From: Primulina eburnea
Taxonomy: Eukaryota > Streptophyta > Magnoliopsida > Lamiales > Gesneriaceae
Assembly (NCBI RefSeq): GCF_022965805.1
Contig: NC_133116.1
Span: forward strand, 5,146,001 to 5,210,000
DNA: 64,000 nt
Direction: 5' to 3'
Shown: piece by piece, positions 24,121-36,092 of the stretch
How the letters are laid out: the number at the start of each line of letters is the position of its first letter
How positions within the stretch are numbered: position 1 is the first letter of the stretch
The notes under the pieces: generated by a model
The model's input: the letters and a program-made list of their open reading frames with translations, nothing else
Told to the model about the DNA's origin: nothing
Database searches by the model: none
Position numbers and translations under genes: made by a program

Positions 24121-27100
24121 CTACTCATGACATTGTACCGTGGAAGGTGGCTCTTTCTTAGCCAAAACATCGACCATCGAAGAAGCTGCTATTAATTTAT
24201 CCCTCAATAATACATTATATTCGTACAAATTTTGAAGGTTTTTCTGAAGTTCCAGGATATTGATTTCATTAGGACTCCTCACTTCTGCGATAGAAAAACA
24301 TAACCGAGCTCTCAGTTTTTTCTAAAAAATAGGACATTCATTTTGTGACTTATATCTACCTCACCTAAGATAAGTAGTCACTATATATATATATATATAT
24401 AAACCACTAGCTCTCGTGTGTACACACACACACACACATACTAGAGCTAGTGGTTTTGGGAATCACATCCCAATAAAAGTATTCTCACTTCACAGCCAAT
24501 TTATGAGAAACGACTGAAGTGTGTCATACCAGTTTCTGATTCTATGACTTACTGAACAGAGGAATTGCAGGAAGATCTGCGATACAGGTAAAAGGAAATA
24601 TTCGTTCCTGGCAGATACATCCAATATGCGAACAAAAGCTAGGTCCATCTTTTCTAGGTTCTAAACTTCCAGAGGGCAGACCTTCCTGAACATAGAAATC
24701 ACAATAAGCAAAATCTCACCTGACAAATATCAACAATCAGTAAAGTCTAATGGTTTTCTGTCCCAAAAAACTACTTCAGTCTAAATAAAAAAAATTAAGA
24801 AAAAAACAAAACCACTCGTATAATATCTAACTAAATTGTTCTCAACTGAGAAACGACAAGCATAAGGGCTACTCACTGGATCTTCTTCGGAAAATGACAA
24901 TCTGGCTTCCATGTTTAACTCAGCTTCACTTGAGCAAGATTTGACATCTACAGTACCAAGATGCTCTGGCACAGATTTCTACAGTAGTCCATTCAAAAAA
25001 CTAAGATCTGGCTACATTAATGAATAGCAGGATGAGAATATTCAACGAAGTATGAGTGTGCCGACCTTCTCCGAGGGCAAGCTGGTCTTATTGCTAAACT
25101 TGACCGTATCTGCTCTTGTTGACAGTTTCCGTACATGTGATGAGCCAATTCGATGAAATGGCTTCATCATTATGCCAGCACAGGATGTCTCAACTGTGTC
25201 ACTTCCATAGTTGTTCAATGATTTAGATGTCCATGTGTACCTCACATACTTTCGCAACTATATAAAAATCATCGAACATTAAAAAACAAATACAAAGCAA
25301 AGTGAATGCAAGACTACAAATTTGGTTTCTATATAGTTTCTTAGAGGTGTAAATACTTACTTTGTCCCAGCGATCTTGAGCTTTTCGACGGTTTCTAATC
25401 CTCCTCATTACACTATCTTCACTGCGAAGCCTCTTGATTCTGTATTCAAACTAAGAAATGGAAAAACTTCGTTATTAAATATAATTAGATGATGGATTTC
25501 TATTTTATGGTGAATCAACTCATGGATGGACTCGTTCAACCAAGTAGGAGAGTTTAAATCGAGTTAGTAAATCCTGTAGCACGTCACATAGGTGCTGATA
25601 AGATTAAGATTTTTGAATAAATACTAGTCCAAGAACAAAATTTGTAATTCAAACTGCGACCTTTCACATAAGAAACAAGCTTGATATTTTTTTTTGAAGA
25701 AGCAAAACTTAATTTACGATGATAGAAGTGTAATTTTGGATAAACGTTTGAATATGGGACTGACATCCAAAACCGTGTTCCTAAGCATGACAAATGCAAT
25801 AGCACAAAATTCTTGACTTAAAAGTAATACATACTTGCACCAAGAAGTAGTAAAAAATACCGATGCTTATGCAATAAAGGCCACCCAGATCAGCAAGGAA
25901 GCTCACTGCGTTTGTGGAAAAACCAAGTTATATCAAATTTCTGTATGAGGAACATTCAATTCCAAACAATTAAGAAAGTATCAAAGTTCCGATGAGGAAA
26001 TGCTCCTACCAAGGCTTGGCTCACACATTCAATAAAGAAAACAAAATCCTATCAATTTCCTACTGCAGTACTACCATATAGGGGTGACATAACAAACCAA
26101 ACACCATAACCAATCCAAACTGAAAAGAAAAGCCCGAACCCAATGGTTTTCAACATTGCAGTTTGGTTTAAACTGAAACATAAAAACGCGGTTTGAGATT
26201 TCTAGCCAGCGGTTTTAAACCGAAAACGAAATACATGGCAATGCATAAACCCTAAACCACAAAAAACAAACCATGCCCCACAGATACTCCCCAAACCCTA
26301 TATCAGTAGCTTATAAATTTGACAACATTTACGTGTCTATGCAATGGCAAATTCAAAGATAAATAAATGAAATTCTGGTCAATAAGTGTAGCGGCTAACA
26401 TTATCATGGATGTTTACAAACCTGACTCCACAAGGAAATTAACCACCCATAACCTTCAGTATAATCTATGAAGAAAATCTGACATTGAAATGCCCTATAC
26501 AGAACATCACTCCGGAGGCATTCATTTAATAATAGTTACAGAGATACAATAAAAAAAAACAGATAATATGTATTTCCAAGGAGTTCAATTAATGATACAA
26601 GTATCACTAACATTTTCAACGAATGTAATACAGATCCAATATCCATAACAGTTAACAATGAGAGTTTATAAGACAAAATAGCTCACCCGGTCCTAAAATA
26701 TTTTGATTGTCAATCTCAATTATATATGAAGAGAGAAAGTTGATAGACAAGGTAGTGTTGATGAGTCCATTACTGGAATTCTCAAGTGATGCTTGGAGTT
26801 GGCTTGGCTCAACATAATATGAACCAGGAAGAAATCCATGAAACAGAGGTTGGATGAGCCTTAGATCGTGTAAATTGTGATATATTCGAGGAAACAGATT
26901 AAATTTAAGTATGTTTGGCACTGCTCCTCTGAATGCAATTGGCTTGTTGTCAAGGTTGCTGCCGTTTCGAAGAATCCCACTGACAAAACTCAGATGCTTC
27001 CGACTTGCTTGATTCTTTGCAGTTAAATTGAATTGGTAGCCGACAGCAATAGCAGGATTATTAGGAAGATCAACAAACTGCCACGAGACATAGGCCAAAT

Positions 27101-27943
27101 CTCTAATAAACATGCAATTATTGCACTGTAGGGTTATGGTTGGTCCAGCTGTAGTGTTCAGACAAGAAAAGTTGGCAAAGGTTGAAAGTGGAAGGACCCT
27201 ATAATCAACGAGGGATGGACTCCCAGCAACCAGAGTGCCAAGACCCCGCAACTGCGCACAGCTCATACTGGATATTGTAGTAATATTGAATTCGAGATCA
27301 TTCATAAAGGAGGCCAGATCTGGTTCGTTGGTGGCTCGAACATTATGCACTTCGACACTTCTCTTTGAGATGATTTGGTAAAGTAACCTGTAGGCCGGAG
27401 CAGTGGTGATTCACAATCCCAAATTCCAAACGCAGGGGAGAGGGAAAACAAATGCAAATTTCGTAATACTCACGCGGCAAACAAGCCAATAAACAGTATC
27501 CAACCGGCGATGGAGAAAGTGCCACCAAGCTCAGTTTTGCGCTTGCGGACGGGCTTCTGGTCATCAAGCCAGTGTCTTGTGGCGAATGAGATGTCCAGAC
27601 GGCTAACCCACCAGCGGATCTTGAACCAAAGAGAGCGGCCGTCAGAACCACGGGGGACAAGGCGGAGAAGGAGGCAGAACGCTAGCCAGCTGAGCAGCAT
27701 CACCAGGGTTGCCTCGAGAAACACGGCCTGAGACTGGGTGAACTTCTTGATAGAGTCGAAAGAAAATATCGTCCCAGGGAAAGGCACCGAGAAGTCGTAG
27801 CTGACGCCGCTGCTGACATGGATGGCCGCACCCCGGTCATCCACGAAGAGGTGGCAGCTGTTTCCGCTGAAGTTGTAGAGATACCCCGGGTCGCAGGCGC
27901 AAAGGGTGCCGTTGTATCGGAAGGCATGGCTCGGGCACTGCAT
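24121..27943 (-). CDS. Uncharacterised plant membrane protein with Cys-rich start and three transmembrane helices
   Basis: Eight exons, 27474-27943, 26687-27387, 25835-25905, 25361-25450, 25066-25257, 24877-24978, 24553-24685 and 24121-24284, keep frame throughout and give 640 residues. Residues 3-30 hold a small Cys cluster (LCACDPGYLYNFSGNSC) like half an EGF module. Hydrophobic helices lie near 72-96, 143-162 and 393-414 (FLADLGGLYCISIGIFYYFL). Between helices 2 and 3 is a domain of about 230 residues rich in N-glycosylation sites (FNITT, NFSC, NLTA, NGSN, NSSN, NTTL), so it probably faces the lumen or outside. After helix 3 comes a basic stretch (RRIRNRRKAQDRWDK), then a Ser-rich tail and a short coiled-coil-like end. 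I do not recognise the family. An in-frame stop five codons before the chosen ATG supports this start. An upstream exon spliced at the ATGCAG|TGC site is the alternative. Confidence 0.7.
24401..24456. repeat. Perfect 14-bp stem hairpin within an intron
   Basis: AAACCACTAGCTCT (24401-24414) and AGAGCTAGTGGTTT (24443-24456) are exact complements. The loop is a GTGTGT/ACACAC tract that could lengthen the stem. It lies in the last intron of the three-helix membrane protein gene, next to an AT microsatellite at 24382-24400. Confidence 0.85.
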
Positions 27944-28525
27944 CGAATCCAGCGATTAGCTGGCAGAAGGTAGAAGATTAAACATGATCTCAGTTTTCAA
28001 GGAGAGGAAACCTTGTACGCGGGTTTTCTTATCTGAAGATGACCGACCTTTATTTCTTCACAAAGCAAAAACAACGATTTCCCTTCGATTCGAATAAAGG
28101 AAAAACCATCGACGATTCCAATTTCCAAAGCCAGTAAAATTAGGATTGCCTACTTTATACTTTATCTAAAAACCTCCACACGCAAACAACAGTAGCCATC
28201 GCCCTCTGGTTAGGATTCCAACTCCTATTGTGGCTACAGATGTAGCTGATCGAGTCAAACTCGAGCTTTATTTAATCAAATATATTCATTAAATATTCAT
28301 GAGTTATTCGATCTTAACAAATATAAATTATAAAATAAATATTTAGTATATTCATTAAAACCTAAATTATATATTAAAATAAAATGTAATCTTCTTATTA
28401 AAATTTATAATGTTATCATAATAAATAAATTTAATAGATTTTACTATAGTTTTTAATAAGTAAAATATAAAATATATAATCAAATATCAAAATTCTTATT
28501 TTTCATCTAATAGTTGATTTATTAG

Positions 28526-29036
28526 TAGAGCGGTCAAATGAGCCGAACCGTCCTACCAAAAACCCGTCATTTGACTGGGCGAGACGGGACGATCGGTTAT
28601 CCCGTTGGCCTGGAAATCCCTTACCCAGCCTAAGGTGGGTCGTGAGTTAGTTGGATCGTTCCACAAAAAATAATGAAAAATAAAAAATTATTATAATTAA
28701 TTAAAATTTTCATTTGATAAAGAAATATTTATAAAAAAAATATTAATAACATTTTGATTATTGATGTCACATATCTACATTTTATACAAAATAATTAATA
28801 TAAAAAGATACACAATTTTCATTAAAAAATTAAATATTGTCATTAATCTATAATGTAAATGTTTTTTAAAATATTTATTCAAGGCTTGTGGGCCAACCTC
28901 AGCCCGCTCTGGCTAGCCCACTTAGACCTGTGATTCACACGGGTTGGCCCATCTAGATCATTCTTTAAATGATACCCACGTAAATTGTGTGACCGGATGG
29001 CCGACCTGACAAGTCCAACCCAAATTGACATCTCTA
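28526..29036. mobile_element. Candidate non-autonomous hAT-like element
   Basis: The left end reads TAGAGCGGTCAAATGAGCC. The right end, on the other strand, reads TAGAGATGTCAATTTGGGT. These imperfect inverted termini resemble plant hAT ends. GC-rich arms (GGGCGAGACGGGACGATCGG at left, a run of GGCCC-type motifs at right) surround an AT-rich centre with no coding sequence. The 8-bp target duplication expected for hAT is not evident in the flanks. Confidence 0.4.
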
Positions 29037-29567
29037 CTCATGAACTTACTCGTGAACTTGTTCACGAACTGACTAGTCGAATATTATAAATTTTGAATTT
29101 GATTTGTTTATATTAATAAATCTCATTAAACGAGTTCAATTTGCTCAAATAAACTTTTATTAAATACGTCATTTTATGTGTGGCTCATAAATTTCCACAC
29201 TCCATAGGGTGCATCATTTTCAAAACCCAACCATCTACTCTACCGGCCTACCAAAAAAAATTAAACAAGATGGTATTATTACGTGAAACAATAGCATGAA
29301 AAGTTTTATAACAATTATTTTAGTCCCTATATTTTACGTGACAAAAATTCTATAATTGAAATTTTCCCTTTTTATTTTTTTTTATCTTTAAACATTTGAA
29401 AAAATATTATGCTATTATTCTAATTATTATTATAGTCATGGTTATATAAATATTGTTGTTGACATTAATTGATAAAACTTGACATGAAATTATGAATATT
29501 ATATCTTAACTTAATTCTCAAAAAAACCAACTTAATTATCAACATAACAAAAATTATTAAACAATGG

Positions 29568-29745
29568 CAAAAACTTGTGTGAGACGGTCTCACGGATCAT
29601 ATTGTGAGACGAATCTTTTATTTGGATCACTCATGAAAAAGTACTATTTTTTTATGCTAAGAGTATTACTTTTTATTATGAATATGGATAGTAGTTGACC
29701 CGTCTCACAGATTATGATCCGTGAGCTCACATGAGACTCACTCTT
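29568..29745 (-). mobile_element. MITE-like repeat, copy F (orientation 2)
   Basis: Begins ACTTGTGTGAGACGGTCTCA, contains GCTAAGAGTATTACTTTTTA and GACCCGTCTCACAGATTATG, and ends with ATGAGACTCACTCTT after a small deletion in the right palindrome. Confidence 0.7.
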
Positions 29746-31165
29746 AAACAACTAGTTGTTTATATGATCTTTTTTTATTTTAGCCCGTAGATGCTTTATT
29801 ATTTATCAAAATAACACCCATTTTTTTGCCTTTAATTTTTTAATTTACGAAAATGTCATTCGTTTTGAAAATAATAAAATTGATGTTTCTATTATGTTTT
29901 GGTAACTATTTCTTTATGAAAACACTATACTTTTTTTGCACACAACGTATATGTCAGATTACTAATATATCTATATTATTATATGAAGAATCTGTCACCT
30001 ATAAGACATTATCTTTTAATTCCAAAATTGTGCTTACACCATTTTTTTTCAATATTATCATTATAACTCATTTTCAATATTACCCCTTCAAATTGCATTA
30101 TGACAACTCACTAATTTCTATCAATCATTATTAAATTAAACATTAAATAAAAAAACATTACATAGATTACAATTATTTTAATAGCAAAACTTGAAATATT
30201 ATTGAGATTAAAAAATATCATTGGTTACAAGCTTTACAAACAAATAAAGAAAAACCCCAAATTTCCAAACAAATGAAATTAGGTGAGAAATAGCAAAAGA
30301 CGCACGTAAATTTGCAACGACATTCGTCGTACGCCAAGTATGGTTTAAAATGGTTCCGCTATGTTGACATAAAGATCGTCTGATATATAAAGCATATGTA
30401 CCAACAAAACTAAGGTCCTCTTTTAGTTGACTGACTGTTTGCACTGCCAATATAAAATCCAATTTAATTAAAGTTGAGCTAACTAACTTCTAATCGATTT
30501 GATAAAATCTAATTTAAAATTTCAACGAAACCCTCCTTATATAACTTAACTTTGTTAGATGACTTTTTTTTTATATATATTTTGTCAAAATAATTTTTTT
30601 AAAAAAATCTTCAATCTCATCTTTACCTATAATTTTAAATTTTTATTACTCCTAATAAAATCTAAAAAATAATTAATTTAAAAATAACAAAAACTATCAT
30701 GTTTGGATAAATATTTCAACCGCAATTAATACAAAAGATACTAGTTATATATATTCTCAGAAGGTAGGTATCGTAGGGAGTTTCGGCCAGGGGATCAAAT
30801 TAGTACGATTTTATCTTACATGTAGGGCAGTACTCTATGATAGGAATAATGATCCAAATTTAGCTAAACATAAATGAGATCCACTATTTTTTTTTAAAAT
30901 TGTGTGAATCTTGTCCATCCAAATCATGTGAGGCACTGTCCCCACATGTACCATCGAAACAACCAAATTATGCCTATATTTTCATAAAATCTAGAATATA
31001 ACTTTTTCATATTCCGATGGTGAGCATATATTTGGGGCGTGATTAAACTAGAATACATTACTCTAAAGGAGGGAGCATCGTGCAACAAAATGACTCGAAC
31101 CAAAGAATTTAACTCCTAGGTGTGAGACGTAACTACACTAGAACATATTATTTAAACGAGTGAGG

Positions 31166-31557
31166 TCAGTCTCGGATGATTAGTTGGGGCGTCCATTTGA
31201 CATGCAAATTCAAGCTTCCAGATTTGGCGCCGTCGACGGGGAAGTTGTCCGTGAATTCGCCTTCTAACACAGCTCTTGTAAGGGTCATAACGCATCTTCC
31301 TACTTTGTCCTACATATATAAATCATTCACATACATGTACATATACATACTTGAGTGGAAGCGAATCTAGTTAAGTGATCGATTATGAGCATCTACCTTC
31401 CCAAATGTGTCATGGTCATATACCTCCAACATTAGTAGCTCATGTAGCCCATTCTCCACAACAAAATCAAATGTTTGATTCCAAACTGGATTCAAGGTGT
31501 CATTTAAGACCTGAACACAATCAAGAATGAAAAAATAAGACAGAATACGACAAGTTA

Positions 31558-31599
<42 letters not shown>

Positions 31600-34458
31600 T
31601 TGATAAGTTGTTCGCCTATTATGCTTATCTCCGTGCCATGAGCACAGTATGTGAAGTACTACGTACCCTAGTCTTGTATTTCTGTTCAGACTTCTTCATC
31701 ATCAACACAACAAAAGGATCAGATTTTCCCATTATATCTGTAGCCGGCAAGTCTTGTGCAGATATTACAGTCACCGAAACAACTCCTCTCATGATAACAT
31801 CCTTTCTTGAATCATCTCCTCCATCAGTACCACTTCCTTGTTTAAGGGTTTTTTCAAACGAAGTCAATCTAAAATCAGGGTCGAAAGGATTCAAATACGA
31901 GCTCCTGGAGCTTAAAGGGATATACAAGAGCTCCAGATGAACCTACATGCATAGAAACTTCAATGAATGTTATGGATATGAATACTCTATGGTTATCTTT
32001 CTCATCATGATAAAACTAAAAATCTGCTAGCATGGATCTTGACCTGACCGCGGTTTTTCTGGTCTTTTGGAAACTCGACATCTTTCACCAATTTCAACCA
32101 TACATCTTTTACCTTACCAGGGTCAAGATCACTTAGTGCCACTCGACCACAACCAATGAATTCAGAAGCTTGAACTCCTTCATCATCATAAACTCTTACA
32201 GTCAAGTGTTGAGTGGATATATCCTCCACGGTGAACTCAAAGTGTGCATTCCAGATTGGATTTGTGTTATTGTTCTGGGAAATTAGATTTGAGTTACTTA
32301 AAAAACCAAAGAAAATAGAATCTCAAAATAAGACGTTCATACAATTGTTTTGCTGGTTTTCGTCGTGGCACGTAAAGGTCGAATGAATAATTTGGCAAAT
32401 GGATCAGATTTGCCAATGAAGTCTTTGTTTGTCAACTCCTTGCCTTCTATGAGCTTCACCTCCAGTGTCCCAACTGGCTTTGACTCAAGATAACTGTAAC
32501 AGGAAAATGAAAGAATAACTAAAAATATAATAATTAAAACTCGTATCTTGGATTATGCAAGTTAAATGATCGTTTACCTGTAATCTCCAGGTAATATGGG
32601 TATGATTTTTCGGACTGGCCAGGTGATGGAATCTTCAATAGCATCTTTTATTGTACTCTACCAAAGCATTACAGAAGACTGAGACACTTCCACTATTGAA
32701 CTTACCAGAATTGGAGAAAAGGTAAAAAGTTTAAATGTTAAGAACCAAACCTCAAGGGCATCAGCTATTCCTGGAATTGCAGATATATCACCACCAACAA
32801 CTTTAAGAGTAAAGTCAAGATTTTTCTGCAAAGGAAAACAACATGAATGCGCTAGTCAAGCTAATCCTGTTACCGGGCCTGAACTATTCAAAGTGCGATT
32901 ATCGCATTTCTCAAATGATAAAAAATTTAATTTTTTTATGTGACTTTTCCAAAGCTTCAAGATTTGCCTCTCCTAATTTCATTGAGTCACTTGCACCATT
33001 TCTTGGTCCGGACCTATCCTCGCAAATCTTGGGTTCTGCTCGTGTATATATATCTATGTTTGAGTATGCATACGGTGTCTTCGTGTGACACTTTGTGTAT
33101 ACACAGCAAGATAAATATTGTATTACAATTAGTCAATAATACTCGCCTTTTCTCTCAAGGAATAACAGACAGCTCCAAAACAAGGAAACTCGTTGACCAG
33201 TGGTTTGAACATCAACCTGAAAACTCCAGTAAATCCAATATTTTTCACCTATGGTCAAGAAATGCATCAGAAAGTAATACAACTGCATCCCTGCACGCAC
33301 ACATGCATATCAAGTTGCAAAATACCTGTATTGGTATTGACACACCAACTTTTGTTTTGATATCAAGTACAATATTTGGATTTCCATCCCATTGCAAATC
33401 CAATTCCATAACAACTTCCCCGGGATTGTCATCTGTACAGTCCATGATGGAAACACCTAATTCACATATATAAAAACAAAAAGGCACATGAGTCTTATCC
33501 TGCCTATAACCGCGGTTTTAATAAAATATATCCCTGCTATGTCTTGTGCCGTCTATAGTATACGGACATCTTCTAACAGTAAGCTCTTCGAATATGTAAA
33601 GCCTTTGAACATGTAGAGCTAGTCTAATATGGACACTTGCGAATATTAAGTTATACGTTTCAAGAAGACGTATGTACTCTCTTTGGATACCTACTTTGGA
33701 GATATAGTTAGCTAATTCGAAATTGTAATCGTCTGTATTCCGGTTTTTTATCAATAAACCGTAGATTTAACCCATTGAAATAAGGGTAACACGAGGAGTC
33801 ACCCGTGAATTGTGGTGCCACAGTGCCTAGAGTTAACTTGGAAAACTTGAGAGAGGTCAAAATTGATGGTCTGTATTGTTCAAGCATTGGTTCCACAGAG
33901 TTTCTTATTATCTCCGACGCTGCCTGCAGGCGCAAAGATATCATCATGCAACGAAGAAAAACTAGAAAACGGAGTTTTGGGTTTAAAAAATGCAAGAAAA
34001 AACATTAATTAACCTCATCAACGAACGGCCATATTTTGTCCAGGTGATGATTAAGCCAAGTTAACTGCACCCATGAATTAAAAAACACACCAAATTGATG
34101 ATATTGTCACTGTCACTATCACCATTTATTGCTTATAGCTAGGGAAGAAATTGCAACTCAACTTCTGTCTCTCTGAGAAGACAAGCCAGGAAGGGTAGTA
34201 ATGAGGCGGGAATAATTTCCTGGAATCTTCAACTGTCATCCTGGCAAAAGCTCCAACTGTGGCTGCCTAATATATATGATGTTCCATAGTTAAAGAAATT
34301 AAAGACATGCAAAATAATTACAGTATATATATTTATATTATATCTGGGCTTACCAAATCAATGCGGCGCTTGGATCTGATATTCTGGTACCAAGCAAACG
34401 CCACGATCAAACCAATACCCAATGCAAAACCCAGAGCGAACCCCACCACAAATCCCAT
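31166..34458 (-). CDS. SYT5: Plant synaptotagmin (SYT4/SYT5 type), with a defective donor at intron 2
   Basis: Thirteen exons: 34354-34458, 34162-34266, 34014-34064, 33803-33923, 33326-33456, 33147-33248, 32751-32825, 32578-32657, 32343-32493, 32044-32274, 31667-31942, 31397-31510, 31166-31309. If all are joined they encode 561 residues, the usual length. Order: N-terminal anchor (residues 3-24, Gly/Ala-rich), SMP lipid-transfer domain (from MTVEDSRKL through SITWPVRKIIP), then two C2 domains. The first C2 has LTNKDFIGKSDPFAK and YDDEGVQASEFIGC. The second has LPATDIMGKSDPFVV and VYDHDTFGKDKVGR, with Asp residues placed to bind calcium. Family members tether membranes at ER contact sites. Intron 2 starts TT rather than GT after CAGAAG, and intron 6 uses a GC donor (GAAAAG|GCGAGT). 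If intron 2 cannot be removed, the frame stops 11 codons into it. Confidence 0.88.
31565..31597. repeat. (TA)n microsatellite in a synaptotagmin intron
   Basis: About 16 TA units in the intron between exons 11 and 12 of the synaptotagmin gene. Confidence 0.95.
34156..34164 (-). other. Mutated 5' splice site of synaptotagmin intron 2
   Basis: Sense strand reads AAG then TTGAGT, with position +1 (34161) T. Changing nothing else, the consensus would be AAG followed by GTGAGT. The flanking exons (ending ...SERQK, resuming LTWLNHHL) fit the family only if the join is exactly here, so the boundary is well placed. Confidence 0.75.
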
Positions 34459-36092
34459 ATCCGCCGAGCTTTCTTTGGACCAGTTAATCAACTAATGATT
34501 ATACATGAACAATATCCATATATAATAAGAACAAGATGTGATCGAGATGTGAATACTGGAAGTATATCGAGTAAATAGAAGAATCGATGCAATTAGCTAG
34601 AGTGTTGATCTGGTGAAGATCATGTATTCCTTTCTTCTACCTTCTGCGGCATCGATTCGGCGTTGCATGGCTTTTCCGCTTTTTAGTATTATTTTTTATT
34701 ATTATAAAATATATCGTTGATTCATGTGTACGCTTCAAAGAGGTGATGTGGCTCGGGCTCGCTTTGCTCTAGCGCTAGCGGCCAAACCGCATCAGAAGGC
34801 GGTGCGTGTGATTTACGTGCCGCTGTAGCTACATGTGGAACGTCCTTCGGTTGCCACGAAAACATATATATGGAGTCAACCCAAGAAGATGATGAAAAAT
34901 AATATTTAATTTGTATAAGTAATAATTCAATTTAAGTCCATTATTTTGTAATAATATATATTAAATTAATATATTTCAAATTTTTATGTCATATTTTAAT
35001 TTTATTTTAGAATAATAATTTGAATAACTCACAATTATGTTTAAATATTTACGACTCGATCGTAAACAGGAGTTTTGGTTCGAAACAAATTCGAGTAAAA
35101 AAATATTAAAATTTTAAACTTATTATCATAAGGTAAAAACTTGTATGATACAGTGTCACAGATCGTATTTTGTGAGATAGATCTCTTATTTGAGTCATCT
35201 ATGAAAAATATTACTTTTATGCTAAGAGTTACTTTTTATATGAATATCGGTAGAGTTGATCTATCTCACAGATAAATATTCGTGAGATCGTCTCATAAGA
35301 GACATGTTGATCGAACAAATGGGTCATTGGGTATGAAAAATCACGCAATTGACTTTTTGTTTTTGAAAAGAGTTACATTTACATTTCATACACTAATTGG
35401 ATTATTAGAAAGAGTTTTTTTTAATGTAAATAATACAAAAAAAATTAATTATCTACCAAAATATCATATAATTATTTTACTTTAAAATTTTATAATAAAG
35501 TGAGGAGGGGCCGGGGTTTGTTAAAAAAATCCCAAAAATTTGGATACAAAGGAAATAATTGATTTTACTTCGGTTCTTTTAGTTTGGTTTGGATGGAAAA
35601 TTCAGTAGATATCGGTTTAGTAAAAAACGGTTTAATTTCCAGGGGGAAAAATTAAAAAATTCGAATTCTATTTTTAAAATATAAGTAAATAATTGCATAT
35701 AAAAATATTTAATTCTATGATATTTTATAACAATAATTGATATCAAACTTGAAAAAAAAATGAAATTTCTAAACTAATCGAACCGAATTTTCTGATTAAA
35801 TCAGTTCATCCCTAATTTTGATAATAATAATAATATTATTATTTTTTTTTGTTAATTTTTAAATTTTTGACATTTTTACTACTACTAATATTAATTTATG
35901 TCACAACAAAAAATAAAAATAAAAAATAAATAGTGAGTTTTATATAAGAAATATATATATACACAATTCCCCGCGTTTTCATTCCCTCCCTCTCTCAAAT
36001 CAAACCGTCGCCTTCAGCCGAACTGTTCATCCATGCAACACACACACAGAGATAGCATGAGCATACGTATGTAAACTCAATCTGAGAGAGAA
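34459..36092. other. Shared upstream region of two divergent genes, with MITE copy G
   Basis: Lies between the synaptotagmin gene (-) and the GT47 gene (+). A TATA-like stretch (TTTTATATAAG) near 35939 may serve the GT47 gene. One MITE copy is present. No gene seen. Confidence 0.5.
35134..35308 (-). mobile_element. MITE-like repeat, copy G (orientation 2)
   Basis: Begins ACTTGTATGATACAGTGTCA and ends CGTGAGATCGTCTCATAAGA, with TATGCTAAGAGTTACTTTTT in the core. Both palindromes carry point changes. Confidence 0.65.

Larger units (their letters stand above)
27944..31165. other. Intergenic with hAT-like element and MITE copy F
   Basis: Upstream flank of the membrane protein gene, then AT-rich DNA. 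Apart from the two elements listed separately, I see no gene. Frames at 29853-30134 and 30208-30462 show no family motif. Confidence 0.5.

Noticed and set aside
30208..30462. 84-codon minus-strand frame possibly from a retroelement RNase H-like region
   Set aside because: Some residues look like the end of a non-LTR RNase H (NVVANLRASFAISH), but the stretch is too short and lacks the catalytic motif. It is worth a database search but not callable here.
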